From CAWBOY01 sp963790585 (GTDB lineage Bacteria; Planctomycetota; Planctomycetia; Gemmatales; Gemmataceae), in NCBI GenBank assembly GCA_963790585.1, contig CAWBOY010000007.1, positions 248,001 to 312,000 on the forward strand: 64,000 nt of DNA. Reading direction: 5' to 3'. Shown one piece after another: positions 9,605 through 21,100 of this stretch. Position numbers and translations under genes: made by a program. The notes beneath the pieces are model-generated. The model worked only from the letters and a program-made list of their open reading frames with translations, did not search any database and was not told where the DNA came from. The stretch's first letter is position 1, and the number at the start of each line of letters is the position of its first letter.

Positions 9605-11409
9605 ATGGTCCAGGTCTGCTCTCGTTGTCAGCGCGCCAATCCGCCGCAGGCGGTCTATTGCCATTTTGACGGCTTGGCGCTCACCGCGGGCGGCGGCTTG
9701 CCGATGCTGTTGCCGCGCGAGTTCCCCTTTCCGTCTGGGCGGCTCTGCCGTTCGATCGATGAACTGACACAAGCTTGTCACCTGGAATGGCCCGAAGCGC
9801 GGGCGATGCTCGAAGCGCGGTGACCTCTTTCGCTATCTGCAAGACGTCGGCCGTCATGATCTGGCGAACCTGGCGGCGGAAACCAAGGACCAGGCGGACG
9901 CGGATCTGGCTCTCTTTCAGTTCCTTTCCGGGATGCCGCCGGTTCGTGATACGGCGAATTTGCCTTCGCTCGACTTCGGGCCACGGCGGGTTCACGTTCC
10001 AGGCTTGCGCATCGGCGAAGAGCAATCAGTGACGATCACGGTTGCGAACCGGGGCCAAGGGCCGTTGTTGGGCCGAGTTGCCGTCGCTGATGACTGCACC
10101 TGGCTTCATCTGGACGGCACCCGGGAAGGTCGCGAATGCCCCGTAAAGGCCGACACGCGAGCAGACATTGACGTTGATCGTCGATACCAAGGGCCTCATC
10201 GCGGGGCAGAGTTATAGCGGCAAGTTGACGCTCGTAACCAACGGCGGCCTGGGCGAAATACCGGTCGGGCTCGACGTCGAAGCCATTCCGTTCGATAAGC
10301 CGCCGCTCGAAGGTGCCGACGACCCATCGCGACCTGGCGCTACGAATGCGAGCCAACCCGCGTGCGGCCGCGCCGCTCGTCGAGGACGGGTCGGTCGCCG
10401 CGTGGTTTGAGGCCAACGGCTGGACCTACCCGGTCATCGGCCCTGCCGTGCGCGGCATCGGCTCCGTCCAGCAGTTCTTCGAGGCGATGGGCCTGGCCCG
10501 GCCACCGATGATGGTGTTGTCGCAATCCGAAGTGACGCTCGAAGCGACTTCGGCGCAGCCAATACGAGGGTCTGTGGTACTGCGGACGCCGGAAAAGAAA
10601 TGGGTCTATGCCGAGGTTCGAAGTGATGTGGCATGGTTGCGGCCGCTCGCGCCGATCTTCAGCGGGCCGTTGCAAACAACGATTGGCTTTGAAATCGACC
10701 CCGCGCAGCCTCGAAGAGGGCGACGAGATCGGCCAGCTCCAACTCCACGCCAATGGCCGAATGCCGATGTCCGTCCGTGTAACCGTGACAAAACCGCGAA
10801 CAACCCGGCCAGCGCCGCGTTCGCGCCGAAGCGGCCCGCGAAGGCAAAATCGGTCAAAGGAACATCGGTCGCTAGCGCTGACGCCGAAAGCAGTGTTCTT
10901 CGAGCGCTGGCAATCGGTGCGGGCTGCGGCTTGGCCCTTCGGCTCTTGTTGATGCTGCCGGGAGATTTCTTCGCCCGTATGACGACGGCCGCGACAGATG
11001 GGCCGGCGACGGGAACGCTCGCGTTTTGGTTAGCTTCACCGCTGGCAAGCGATGAGGAAGGCTTTCTCAGCCGATTCATACTAGCTACGTTCTGGCTCGG
11101 CATGGTCGGCTGTGTCGCCGTGACTTGGAAACAGCGCCAAAGTCTACGCGATCTCTTTTATCCTCTTATGTGCCGGCGCGATGGCCGGCGCCGTGATCGC
11201 GGCAACGTTCGCGTTTCTACTCGATCTCTACGACGCCTTGCCGCGAGCCCTTCTTGGTCTTGCTGCCGGCGTCGACCACGGCACCGACGGCGACTATCGC
11301 CTGGCTGCTGCTCGCACCTTTGTGTTGGGCCATTCCAGGCGCATTGATAGGCGTAATGATCCACTCGCGCTCCATGGCAACACACACGCCAACCGAGCCT
11401 GAAGCGTAA
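9605..11409 (+). CDS. Zinc-ribbon protein with Ig-like region and C-terminal membrane helices, many frameshifts
   Basis: ATG 9605. It opens with a zinc ribbon (CSRCQRANPPQAVYCHFDG). A helical part follows (DLANLAAETKDQADADLAL), then strand-rich segments of a bacterial Ig/ASPM-like character (LDFGPRRVHVPGLRIGEEQS; VTITVANRGQGPL; a second unit with SQSEVTLEATSAQPIRGSV). The C-terminus has at least three TM helices (ALAIGAGCGLALRLLLMLPG; GMVGCVAVTW; AGAVIAATFAFLLDLYDALP) and ends IAWLLLAPLCWAIPGALIGV plus a short tail. Frame changes fall near 9815, 10155, 10310, 10715, 10790 and 11180. The last codons and the stop (11407-11409) lie inside palindrome family B. Its role in the adjacent phospho-signalling set is inferred from position only. 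Confidence 0.65.
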
Positions 11410-11514
11410 GCGAAGGAGCATTGGAGTTAACGAAACGCAAATGTTGATTGTTGTGGTAGAGGCGCAAGCGTATCTGATTTTACCGTTCTCTCTTCGCTTA
11501 CGCTTCAGGCTCGG
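11393..11514. repeat. Dispersed palindrome family B, copy 2
   Basis: The arm at 11393-11419 (CCGAGCCTGAAGCGTAAGCG) pairs with 11488-11514 (CGCTTACGCTTCAGGCTCGG). The left arm supplies the last codons and stop of the upstream gene. The remaining part of the 302-nt gap (11515-11711) shows no supported gene. Confidence 0.8.
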
Positions 11515-11711
11515 CAAACGCGGATGCGTCGTGACGGTGCTACAGATTCACATAGATTAACTCTCGATCGCGAAAAGTTGTGCCGTGCGCCGTTGCGAGT
11601 CCAGGGCTGGTGTGCTACAAACAAAATCGTTGGACACCGGGCCATTATTCCTCACCATGAGATCCTCTCCCCGCTAACTCGGACCACGGTTCAACAGGCG
11701 CGACACTAATC

Positions 11712-13004
11712 ATGCAGCCAACACCAGCACAGCCGAAAATTCATATCGAACGAATGATGTACCGAAGCTCGATTTCGGTGCAAGGAGAATCAGCCGCAAG
11801 CTATGCGCTCATCAAGCTGATTCCCGCCGGCGGCGGTAGCAGTCTGAGCGTCAACCTCGCGCTGGTTCTCGACGTGTCCGGTTCCATGTACGAGGAAGAC
11901 GGCACCGGCATCAGCCGCCTCAAACGCGTTCAAGAGGCCGCCATCCTCGCTTTGAACAAACTAAGGCCGACAGACACGATCTGCGATCATCGCCTTCGCC
12001 CACAATCATCAGGTCGTCCTTCCCGTGACGCCGGTAGCCGAGCGGGCCAAGATCGAAGAGGTCATCAACCGCATCGACATGTTCGACGTCGATCCAGGCG
12101 GCACATCAATGGACCAGGGGATCCAGCATGGGATGCAGGAAGTCGAGAAAAACGCCGGCAACGGAAAACTCTCGCAACTGGTCGTCCTGACCGATGGCGA
12201 GACGTCCGGCGAGCAGGCCTGCCGGCAGCTGGCCGACAGGCGGCCCAGAAAAAAATTCGCTTCAACATCATCGGCGTCGGCACCGAATGGAACCAAAACC
12301 TGATCAAGGACCTCGCCAAGCGCGCCGAGGGCGATTGGGGCTATATCGACGTCAACGACGTCACTGCCGCCGAGCGTGTCTTCAAAGAACAGTTCGAAGC
12401 GCTGGCCTCCGCCGGCTTCCTCGACGTCGAGATGCACTTGCGTCTCAAGAAGGACGTGAAGGTCAAACGCGTCCGCCAGGTCGTGCCCGACATCAAGCAG
12501 CTGAGCGCGGTCGAGCCGGAAGAGCGGCACCTGGTCGCCAAACTGGGCACGCTGGAGCACGACAAGTCGAGCCGCTATATCCTCGACATGAGCCTGCCAA
12601 AACGGCCCGATGGCAAGTTCAGCATCGCCGACATCGAGATCACCTTCGACACGGGCTCCGGCAAGCGCGAAACGACCGGGCCGGTGCCGCTGGAGATCAC
12701 CTACAGTGCCGCGAGCCAGGGCTATATCAATGCCGAGGTCGCGAAGCATATCGATGAGGTGCAGATCTTCGAGTTGAACGAGAATCTGCAAAAGGCGATC
12801 GCGACGAACAACACGGCGGAGGTGCAGCGCGTCGCCCAGAACATCGAGAAAAAGGGCGAGGTCATGGGCCCGCGTGCCGCCAAGAAGACGATGCTCGCCA
12901 AGCAGGTATTGCAAGAACTGAACGTCGGCGGCCGGGTCTCGAAGAAGACGCAACTGGCCGTCGACGACGCCGCCCGGGCCGCCGAAGAGGCGCCGGCCGG
13001 CTAA
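11712..13004 (+). CDS. VWA domain protein with intact MIDAS, two compensating frameshifts
   Basis: ATG 11712, about 430 codons. A leading beta domain (residues 1-50) precedes a von Willebrand factor A domain with a full metal-ion-dependent adhesion site: LALVLDVSGSMYEED (DxSxS), DPGGTSMDQGI (Thr), VVLTDGETSGE (Asp). A strand-rich region follows (VEPEERHLVAKLGTLEHDKS), then a C-terminal helical segment (ELNENLQKAIATNNTAEVQR). The architecture resembles the YfbK/Ca-activated-chloride-channel-like bacterial VWA group. There is no signal peptide, so it is probably cytoplasmic. The frame breaks near 11982 and returns near 12242 at a run of seven A. It sits between zinc-ribbon proteins and upstream of FHA, kinase and phosphatase genes, consistent with a scaffold in a phosphorylation circuit. 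Confidence 0.85.
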   Translation: MQPTPAQPKIHIERMMYRSSISVQGESAASYALIKLIPAGGGSSLSVNLALVLDVSGSMYEEDGTGISRLKRVQEAAILALNKLRPTDTICDHRLRPQSSGRPSRDAGSRAGQDRRGHQPHRHVRRRSRRHINGPGDPAWDAGSREKRRQRKTLATGRPDRWRDVRRAGLPAAGRQAAQKKIRFNIIGVGTEWNQNLIKDLAKRAEGDWGYIDVNDVTAAERVFKEQFEALASAGFLDVEMHLRLKKDVKVKRVRQVVPDIKQLSAVEPEERHLVAKLGTLEHDKSSRYILDMSLPKRPDGKFSIADIEITFDTGSGKRETTGPVPLEITYSAASQGYINAEVAKHIDEVQIFELNENLQKAIATNNTAEVQRVAQNIEKKGEVMGPRAAKKTMLAKQVLQELNVGGRVSKKTQLAVDDAARAAEEAPAG

Positions 13005-13056
13005 AAGGCTCTCCGATATGTCCCGCGCCCCCTTTTTGGGGAGAGAGGTTTGGGCG

Positions 13057-13139
13057 AGGGGTCGGTACTCCAACCCCGGTGTGGCCCGAGCGGTTCCAGA
13101 GAACCGGGGTCGGAGTACCGCCCCCGCCCCCGGCCACGA
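13057..13139. repeat. Dispersed palindrome family A, copy 2 (imperfect)
   Basis: GGGGTCGGTACTCCAACCCC (from 13058) pairs imperfectly with ACCGGGGTCGGAGTACCG (from 13103). It lies between the VWA and FHA genes. Confidence 0.75.
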
Positions 13140-13246
13140 CTCGTAAACGTCATAAACGAATTTCTTACTCAGAACATTAGATGCTATTGCGTCAGTCGCC
13201 TAATAAAATATCGATGCCCCCAAGCGGAGAATACGAGGTCAATATC

Positions 13247-13938
13247 ATGCTCAAATGTCCGTTTTGTCATCATCAGAACGAAGACGGTTCGATGTTCTGC
13301 GAGCAATGCAAGTCGGACCTCGCGGGTGTGGCACCGGCGCCTGCGGCGGCCGAGGCCGAACCGGTCGCCACGCCGTCCTTGCCGCTCGAAGCCATCCCGT
13401 TCAAGATGCCTCGTATGGCTCGCACGCCCCGGTACCATTGGATGCGATTCCGCTTGCTCAGGAATCGGCGCCCGCGGCGACGCCGGTCGGCGACGAATCC
13501 TCGCCTGGCCTTCCTGCCCCGGGGACAGTCGCCAGCATGGCGGCCGTACGCCAACTCCAGCGGCTCCGCCGCCACCCGCGACTTCCGCACAGACCGTGCA
13601 AGATCTCGCCGCCAGGGCGCAGCCCAAGCTGAAGGTCAAACGCGGCCAGAAAATCGGCATCGAGTACCCCATCTACGACGGGCCGAACTTCCTTGGCCGT
13701 GCCGACGAAAAGCCAGTCGACATCGATCTCGAAGACCAAGAGCCAGCCGACCGCGTTTGGTGTTCGCGCCAGCACGCTTGCATCAACTTTGAGGGCGGCT
13801 CTCTGATCATCGAAGATCTCAATAGCTCCAATGGCACCTACGTCAACCGCACCCGCGTCTACCCCGGGACAGCAACGGCCGCTGAACGTCAACGACATCG
13901 TGCAGATCGGCAACGTGCAGATGCAGGTGATCGTCTGA
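13247..13938 (+). CDS. Zinc-ribbon / FHA domain protein, frameshifted
   Basis: ATG 13247, with GAGG about 10 nt upstream. A zinc ribbon (CPFCHHQNEDGSMFCEQCKS) opens the protein, a Pro/Ala-rich linker follows, and a C-terminal FHA domain carries the diagnostic motifs: NFLGRADEKPVDIDL (Gly-Arg), WCSRQHACI (Ser-x-x-His), LNSSNGTYVNRTRV (Asn-Gly). The linker contains frame changes between about 13405 and 13565. Another near 13868 is needed to finish the domain (LNVNDIVQIGNVQMQVIV, stop at 13938). FHA domains bind phospho-threonine, so this is a plausible reader for the kinase encoded next. It likely shares a transcript with the VWA gene upstream and the kinase 180 nt downstream. Confidence 0.8.
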
Positions 13939-14121
13939 GAGGACGGCATCCGCTCCCGTTTTGTCATTGGGAGAGGGTCGGCGCGAGTCCGTAGAATGTA
14001 GGGAAGAACGCTCGTCGGATTTGCAGCCTGCGGATCGGCGGCTCGAGGTCTCGACCGCCTGCGGGTGCTGCCCGCAAATAGGGATCTGCCTCTGTCCTCG
14101 ACAGACTACGGACAATTCCCC

Positions 14122-15617
14122 ATGCCGCAATTGTTCATATGCCCGCATTGCCGCACCCAATTAACATCTACCTGACGGTTCCGCCGGCAAGGCCTTTCGC
14201 TGCCCCAATTCCGCCTGCCAGAAAACATTCACAGTCGCCGCTGCTCGTGAACCGGTCGCCGCTGCCGCGGCAAAACGCCGGCTGCTCCCCGGCCCGCGCC
14301 GCCGATTGCTTCTGCGCAACCGCCCCGCTCTTCGTCATCGACCCTTCCCTTCGATCCGCCCAAACGGACGCCCTCGGCAAATCCAGGGAACGCCAAGACA
14401 GCTCCGCCTCGGCCGTCCACAACACATGCCCGGCCTGTGGCACGCCGCTACTGCCAGGCGCCATCGCGTGCATGGATTGCGGTTTTCTCATCGCCTCGAC
14501 AGAGCCCGGTACGGTTGAAGGGGACGGGCCAGGCCTTATCCTTTGCAGCAATCCCGCTTGCGGCGTCGCCAACCCTCCGGGCGAGCGCAACTGCGTTCGC
14601 TGCAGCACCCCTCTGCCGACCGCGCACGGCACGATGCTCCAGGGCCGCTACAAAATCGATCGCTTACTCGCGATGGGCGGCTTCGGAGCAGTCTATCTGG
14701 CAATCGACGTCAAGAATGCTGATCGTCCGGTCGCAATCAAAGACATGATCTGTAGCGATCCGCAGGAATTTGCCATCCGGCTCAATTTCTTCCGCCGCGA
14801 ATACGAGATCCTCAAGGCTCTCGAAAAGCTCACTATCGTTCCGCGGGTTTACGAGCTAATCGAGCTTAAGAGACTCAGCCCATCTGGCGATGGAGTATAT
14901 CCGTGGTCGGGATCTGCTCAAGCTCATGGAGGAGAATGACAACAAGCCGTTCCCGCTCGACATGGTCATCGAATGGGCCACGCAGATTTGCGATGTCCTT
15001 ACGCATATGCACACGCTGACCCCAGCCTTGGTTCACCGCGATCTCAAGCCGGATAACGTTATGTTGCTCGAGGACAAGCGTTCGATCAAGCTGATCGATT
15101 TTGGCACGGCGCGCGACCTGGGGCGGACGCATAAGGAAAAGATGGCTGCCAAAACGCGCGTCTATACCGAAGGTTACGCGCCTGCTGGAGCAAATCGCCG
15201 GAAAACCGGAACCGCGCAGCGATCTTTTTGCTCTCGCGGGGACGATGTATCATTTGGTAACGGGAAAAGCCCCTGAAGGCTCTCATACCGCCCGTGAGAT
15301 CGAAGCGCAGCTGAATGAGCCGAATGCCATCCCGCGGGATCAACGCTGGTTCTACGAGCTAATCAAAATAAATCTGGCTGAGGATCTCAACGAACGCTAT
15401 TTCTCCGCGCGGGAGATCAGAGCCGACCTGGAGAAACGCCGCGTCACACGCGAAATGACCTGCCCCAAGTGCAAGGCAGGTAACAAAGCCCGCGAACCCT
15501 ATTGCGCCAAGTGTGCCGAGGCATTGACCGATCCGACACCGCCCTGCCATGCATTGCGGGAAAACCAATCAGATGGGTAGCCGGTGTTGCATTTATTGCG
15601 GCAATCGCTTGCGGTGA
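14122..15617 (+). CDS. Ser/Thr protein kinase with zinc ribbons on both sides, frameshifted
   Basis: ATG 14122. An MJ0042-type ribbon comes first (CPHCRTQL, GKAFRCPNSACQKTF). Two more ribbons precede the catalytic domain (CPACGTPLLPGAIACMDCG; CSNPACGVANPPGERNCVRC). The kinase domain has a Gly loop (MGGFGAVYLA), VAIK lysine, HRDLKPDN catalytic loop and IDFGTARDLG, so it should be active. Two further ribbons close the protein (CPKCKAGNKAREPYCAKC; CMHCGK and CCIYCGNRL). Breaks fall near 14170, between 14290 and 14400, and near 14880, 15185 and 15560; every segment still continues the same fold. No TM helix is seen, so it is cytoplasmic. It is flanked by a phosphopeptide reader and a PP2C phosphatase, giving writer, reader and eraser in a row. 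Confidence 0.85.
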
Positions 15618-15627
15618 GGCGCGTCCC

Positions 15628-15666
15628 ACCAGCCCCTAGCGCGAGCGCGGGGTTCTTTGACTCCGG
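15628..15666. repeat. Half-copy of family B-type repeat
   Basis: CCAGCCCCTAGCGCGAGCG with the downstream GGTTCTTTGACTCCGG resembles the left arm and loop of the hairpin at 37862-37926. No matching right arm is seen. Confidence 0.45.
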
Positions 15667-15704
15667 ACCATTAGTTTCCTCCCTCTCCGAGACGATGCGA
15701 TCCC

Positions 15705-17856
15705 ATGTCATCCTCTTCTTCCGACCCTCTGAAACCACGAACCATTGGATTCCTCGCGCGATTGAACGGCACCATCCCGGTCTTTCACGGCGGCAGCGGC
15801 GAAAATGTAAACAAGGTGGCCAAGGAAGGGGACGAAATTGTGTTCGAATGGAATATCCCGACCGATGAGTATGTCCCACTAAAGCCCAGCGACATTCCCG
15901 TCGCCGAGGCGATACCCGTTAACCTTTCGCCCGAAGACCTGTCGCACTTGCCGGTGGCCGAGGCGTTGCCGGTCGAGACGCCGGCCAAACTCCTCTGCCC
16001 GGTCTGTCAGTCGGAACACGACGGCCGGTCGGCGTATTGCTCGGACTGCGGCTACTACTTCTCTCCAGAAGATCTGCTGCCGTCGGGCGTGCCGAGCGCC
16101 GCTCCAGCTCCGGTCTTGTGGCTGCAAGATCGTTATGAAGTCGGCGCCCGCATCAATGATCGCAATGGCGTCGAGCGCTTCCATGCGCTCGATCACGGCG
16201 ACAAAACCAAAGCGCCGGTTCCCGTCATCGTCGTTCGCCAAGCCTTGGTGCCGGCCGCGACGTCGATCGAACAGCAAGACACGGAAATCCTGCCGAGCTT
16301 CGACGATCCCGCGACGATTCACATCCAGCAAGATTCGGCCGTTTGGCCATGCATTGCCTGGGAAAGGCAGATCCTCAAAGCACTCGCCACCGCCGGGCCC
16401 ATGGAATTGGCCCACTTCGAGGACGCTGCTTATGAATATTTGATCGAGGAAGTGCCCGACAGGCGCGAAGCTCTGGGACGCCTGGGACGATGCCGAAGCG
16501 GATGGCGAAAAACGTTTCGGTCTTTTGATCCAAGTGGCCGAAATACTTCAGACGCTTCATAAGCAGCACGCCATTCTCGAGGGTTTGCGCCCCGACGAGA
16601 TAACAGTGACCGCTGAAGGCAAAGTGCGCCTAAACGATCTCGCGGACCTACTGCCTCTACCGTTGCCGCCGTTGACGCCCATTCGAGGAACGTTGTATAC
16701 CGCTCCCGAGATCGCCGCCGGCAACGCGAAAGTCGATGCGCGCGCGTCGCTCTACAGTTTCGGCGCGATGCTATACGCCTTGCACCTAGGCCGTGAACTG
16801 TCGGATGTCGACTTCGATCGGCCCGGCCATCCGAAGCCTTTCATTCCGCGCTTTCCCGATATTCATCCCGCCTTTGGCCGGCTCATGATGAAGACGTTTC
16901 GCCGCGACGTCGAGGCCCGTTTTCCAACCGACGAGGCTGCGAAAGAAGACGCGACTGGCATGACCGAATTGATTCGCTCGTTGCACACACTGCGCCGCAC
17001 ACACGCGCTCGTCCGCATGGAGATTGCCTCCTGGACAACGACCGGCATGGTCCGCACCGGCAACGAAGATGCGTTCGCCGTCTTGCACACCTGCGAAACG
17101 CGGCAGGACGATGTCGGCGAGATGGCCTTGATACTTCTGTGCGACGGCATGGGTGGCTACGAGGCCGGAGAAGTCGCGGCGGCCCTAGCGATCCAGGCGC
17201 TGCGGAACAATCTTTTGACGCAACGCCCGTTTCGTCCCCTCGCGGGACATAGTAATTTCGCCACGGAGGCGCTGGGCGGTTGGTCAACTGCCGAAGGTCA
17301 TGCGCAGACAACGCTTGATCCTGAAGTTGGCAAGCAGCTACTGAAAGCGGCGCTGAAGGACGCGAATAAGCAGATCTTCGCCGCCGCCCGCGCCCCAGGC
17401 ACGCGCCGCCGTGGCATGGGCTGCACCGCCGAAGTCGTCTTCCTCGATGGCCGCAACGTCATCGTCGGCCACGTCGGCGACAGCCGAACCTATCATCTGC
17501 AACAAGGCAAGCTCGTCCAACTCACGCGCGACCAAACGCTCGTCAATCGCCTCGTCGAGCTAGGCGTGCTGACGCAGGATGAAGCAGAGAAAGACGATCG
17601 CAAAAATCAGCTACAACAAGCCGTGGGCGGCCAACCCGACGTCGAACCAGGTCTTTACTCCGCCCAAATCAAACCCGGCGACTGGGTCATTGTCTGCTCG
17701 GACGGCGTGACAAACCACGTTAAAGATAGAGACTTGGCCCAACTGCTGATGCAGGAAGCCTATTCGGCGGACACCGCGGCGCGCCGGTTGGTGAATCTGA
17801 CGAACATCGAAGGCGCGACCGATAATGCGACCGTAGTCGTGATTCGGTGCTTGTAA
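15705..17856 (+). CDS. Zinc-ribbon / pseudokinase / PP2C phosphatase fusion, one frameshift
   Basis: ATG 15705, about 717 codons. A short N-terminal domain (IGFLARLNGTIPVFHGG) is followed by a zinc ribbon (CPVCQSEHDGRSAYCSDCG), then a kinase-like domain (LQDRYEVGARINDRNGVERF to the C-lobe RASLYSFGAMLYALHLGREL). The catalytic HRD is replaced (EGLRPDEI where HRDLKPEN is expected) and DFG is NDLADL, so it should be a pseudokinase. The C-terminal ~270 residues are a complete PP2C domain: TGMVRTGNEDAF, LCDGMGGYEAGE, GHVGDSRTY, VIVCSDGV, GATDNATVVVI. The metal-binding aspartates are present, so phosphatase activity is expected. The frame changes near 16465. It follows the active kinase gene and is its likely antagonist; the pseudokinase part may dock kinase or substrate. 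Confidence 0.88.
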
Positions 17857-18100
17857 GCGGCGCTTTTCGATTGTAAAGATTTGTAAATGCTTACTTACAT
17901 TTAGGTATCAAGACCGCGCACCCTTCGTTTACACTTATCGCACTCGATAGGTCTAGGCTCTAAGCTAATCCAAAAAAGGGGAAGGGCACCATTGCCGGGT
18001 CAGGCCGATGGATGCTGCGCACAAACGTGCCTGCTTCATTATTTGGAAAGGCTTTTACAAAAACGCGAACTGCCGCGAAGGCTTCTGGCGGAGAATATGC

Positions 18101-21100
18101 ATGGTTTGGTTTGATTGGCTGAAGTTTCGGAGTCGGCGTATCAAATCCCATGCTCGCAAGCGTCAGAGGCTTCCCTTCGTGAGGCCCCAGATCGAAGAAC
18201 TCGAAACGCGGCTCGCACCAGTAGGCAATCTGACCCTCACCGGCATCTCGGTCGTCGACGGCAGCGATAATCCCGTACCCACTCCCAACGTCGGCGCCAA
18301 CGTTTATATCCAAGCCAATTTCACGACTCTGAATCTTCCGAGTAACGCCTCGTACCGCATCTCTTTTACTGTCAACGGTTTAACTTACCAAACGGGCTAC
18401 TTGACCTACGGCGCTGGAACGCTAGGGACCGGCTCTTGGTACGTATATTGGGGATCTTTTAGTACCGCGGGCGGCTCCAACGCCGTGACTGTCACTCTCG
18501 ATCCGGATGAATCCGTCGCGGAGACGACCTACGCCGACAATTCGATGGACAGCACGTTTACAGGTATTTCGCCGTCGGTGGGCGGGGAGTCCTATAGCGC
18601 TGCGCAGATACGCGAGGCCTATGGCATCAATGGCATTCTCAATTTTGGTTCTGACGTGGCGGACGGTTCGGGCCAAACCGTTGCGATCGTCGACCTCTAT
18701 AACAACCCGAATGCCTTCACACACCTCGACACGTTCGATCAACAGATGAGCTTGTCGATCAATTCGACCCAGAGTTTGTATCAACAGTATGGGCCCGCCT
18801 CATCCTTCGTTACCGTGTATAACGATTCAGGCGTGAACATCACAAGTAATATCGGCACCAGTGGCCAAAACGGCGTGCCGCCGGAAGATCCAACGGGCAG
18901 TTGGGAAGGTGAAGAGGATCTGGATCTCTTTTCCGTTCATTCCATCGCTCCGGGAGCGAAGATCGATTTGATCGAAGTCGATCCGGCGACCTCTCTCTAT
19001 GACGCTAATGCGATCGCGGCGGCACTGCCTGGCGTGTCCGTGGTTTCCAATAGCTATAGTTATAGCGAGTGGAGTTCAGAGCAAAGTAATGACCTGGCCG
19101 ATTTCACGACGCCAAATGGTCACACGGGCGTAACTTTCCTCGCCGCCACCGGTGATGGCGGTATATCGAGCGGTTATCCATCGGTTTCACCGTATGTGGT
19201 TGCAGTCGGTGGCACGGATTTGAGCGTGGTGGACAACGCCTACGGCGGCGAGACTGGCTGGAATTTTCCGACTCCCCGAACCCTGCTCAATGGCAGCACT
19301 TCCTATTCCCAGACCGGCTCATGGTCCTCGAAAACCGGCGGAGCCAGCGGCAGCTACGGCACGGCGACCGGTGGCAGCTCCGCGTCGGCGACGTGGACCA
19401 CGACACTGGCGAATTCAGACGTAGGATGGGCGGGCGGCACGGAAGTGTCCGTGACCTGGACCGCCGACGCCGCCAACGCGACGAACGCAACCTACACAAT
19501 CTACGATGGCACCCAGGCGTCTGGAACAGTTCTCGGAACAGTTGTGGTCGATCAGACCAAAGCCCCCGATGGAACCCCTGCAGGCGGCTATCAATACCAG
19601 GAACTCGGAGACTTCTTCCCTTATAGCAGTACTCTGACTGTCGTCCTTAACGCAGACACTGCCAACGGCACCGTGGTTGCCGACTCCGTGGGAATCACAG
19701 CGGGCTGGGCCGGCGCCGGTGGTACAAGCCAGTATATATCGGAGCCTTCCTATCAGCTCCCCTACCAGTCGACCGGATTTCGCACTACGCCCGACGTGTC
19801 CTTCAACGCCAGCGCAGACAGTACCTTTGATGGCTATTACGGCACAAGTACCGCCTGCCCTTGCTGGGCTGGGCTGATTGCCATCGCCAACCAGGGTCGT
19901 GTCGATGGCGGCGGTCCGACATTGGATAGCACAGCCAACCCCGAGCAAACGCTCGAAGCACTCTACAGTCTGCCGGCTAGCGATTACAACGATGTCACCA
20001 GCGGCTACAACGGCCTCGATGCCGGGCCGGGCTATGACGAAGATACCGGGCGCGGCAGTCCGATAGCGAATAGCCTGGTGCCTGATCTGGTCAATTATGG
20101 CCTCAAGCCAGTCGTCACCAGCGTCAGTCCGAACACGGGCCTGACGACCGGCGGCTACACCGTGACAATCAATGGCACCGGATTCGTCGACATCACGCAG
20201 GTGAGTTTTGGTACAGTCCCGGCAACCAGCTTCACGGTAGTCAGCAACACCCAAATCGTTGCTACCGTACCGGCGGAGTCGGCCGGAACGGTCGATATAA
20301 CGGTTACAAAGACTGCCGGCGGTGTTAGCGATACTTCCGCCGCGGATACGTTTACCTATGGCACGGTGCCCTCCGTTACCTCGCAGCCAAATAGCCAGAC
20401 GGTCACTACGGGCTCAACCGTGACGTTTACCGCCGCGGCAAGCGGCAGTCCATCGCCGACGGTGCAATGGCAGGTCAGCACCAATGGCATCACCTTCTCC
20501 AACATCCCTGGCGCAACGTCGACGACGTTAAGCTTCACCGCCTTGACTGGTCTAAACGGCTACGAATACCGGGCTGTCTTTACCAATACCCTTGGCAGTG
20601 TCACGACCAATCCAACTACTTTGACCGTCGACTTCGCCCCAACCATTGGGACTCAACCGAATAATCAAACAGTCGCCGCGGGCAACTCTGTGAGCTTCAC
20701 AGCTACCGCCACCGGAAATCCCTCACCTACAGTGCAGTGGCAACTAAGCACCGACGGTGGTACGACGTTCTCCAACATTGCCGGTGCGACAGCAACCACG
20801 CTAAGTTTCACGGCCTCGGCAGACCTCAGCGGCAACGAATATCAAGCTGTATTCACCAACTCCGTCGGTAGTGTCCAATCGAGCGCGGTCACTCTTACCG
20901 TGGATACGGCCCCCGCTGTCACGACACAACCGCTCAGTCAGACGGCAACGTCTGGCGATTCAGCCACATTTACTGCGGCAGCGACCGGTAACCCGCTGCC
21001 GACCATTCAATGGCAAGTCAGTATCAATGGCGGTAACAGCTTTTCTAACATTGCGGGCGCCACCTCCACCACATTAACCGTCGCCGCGACATCGGCGTTG

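Noticed and set aside
11982..12242. Programmed ribosomal frameshifting in the VWA gene
   Set aside because: There is no convincing slippery site plus stimulator, and similar breaks occur in many unrelated genes, so sequence error is simpler.
9605..17856. Type VI secretion or Ter tellurite-resistance locus
   Set aside because: Although VWA, FHA, kinase and PP2C occur in such loci, no structural T6SS gene or TerB/C/D/Z-like gene is present in the window.
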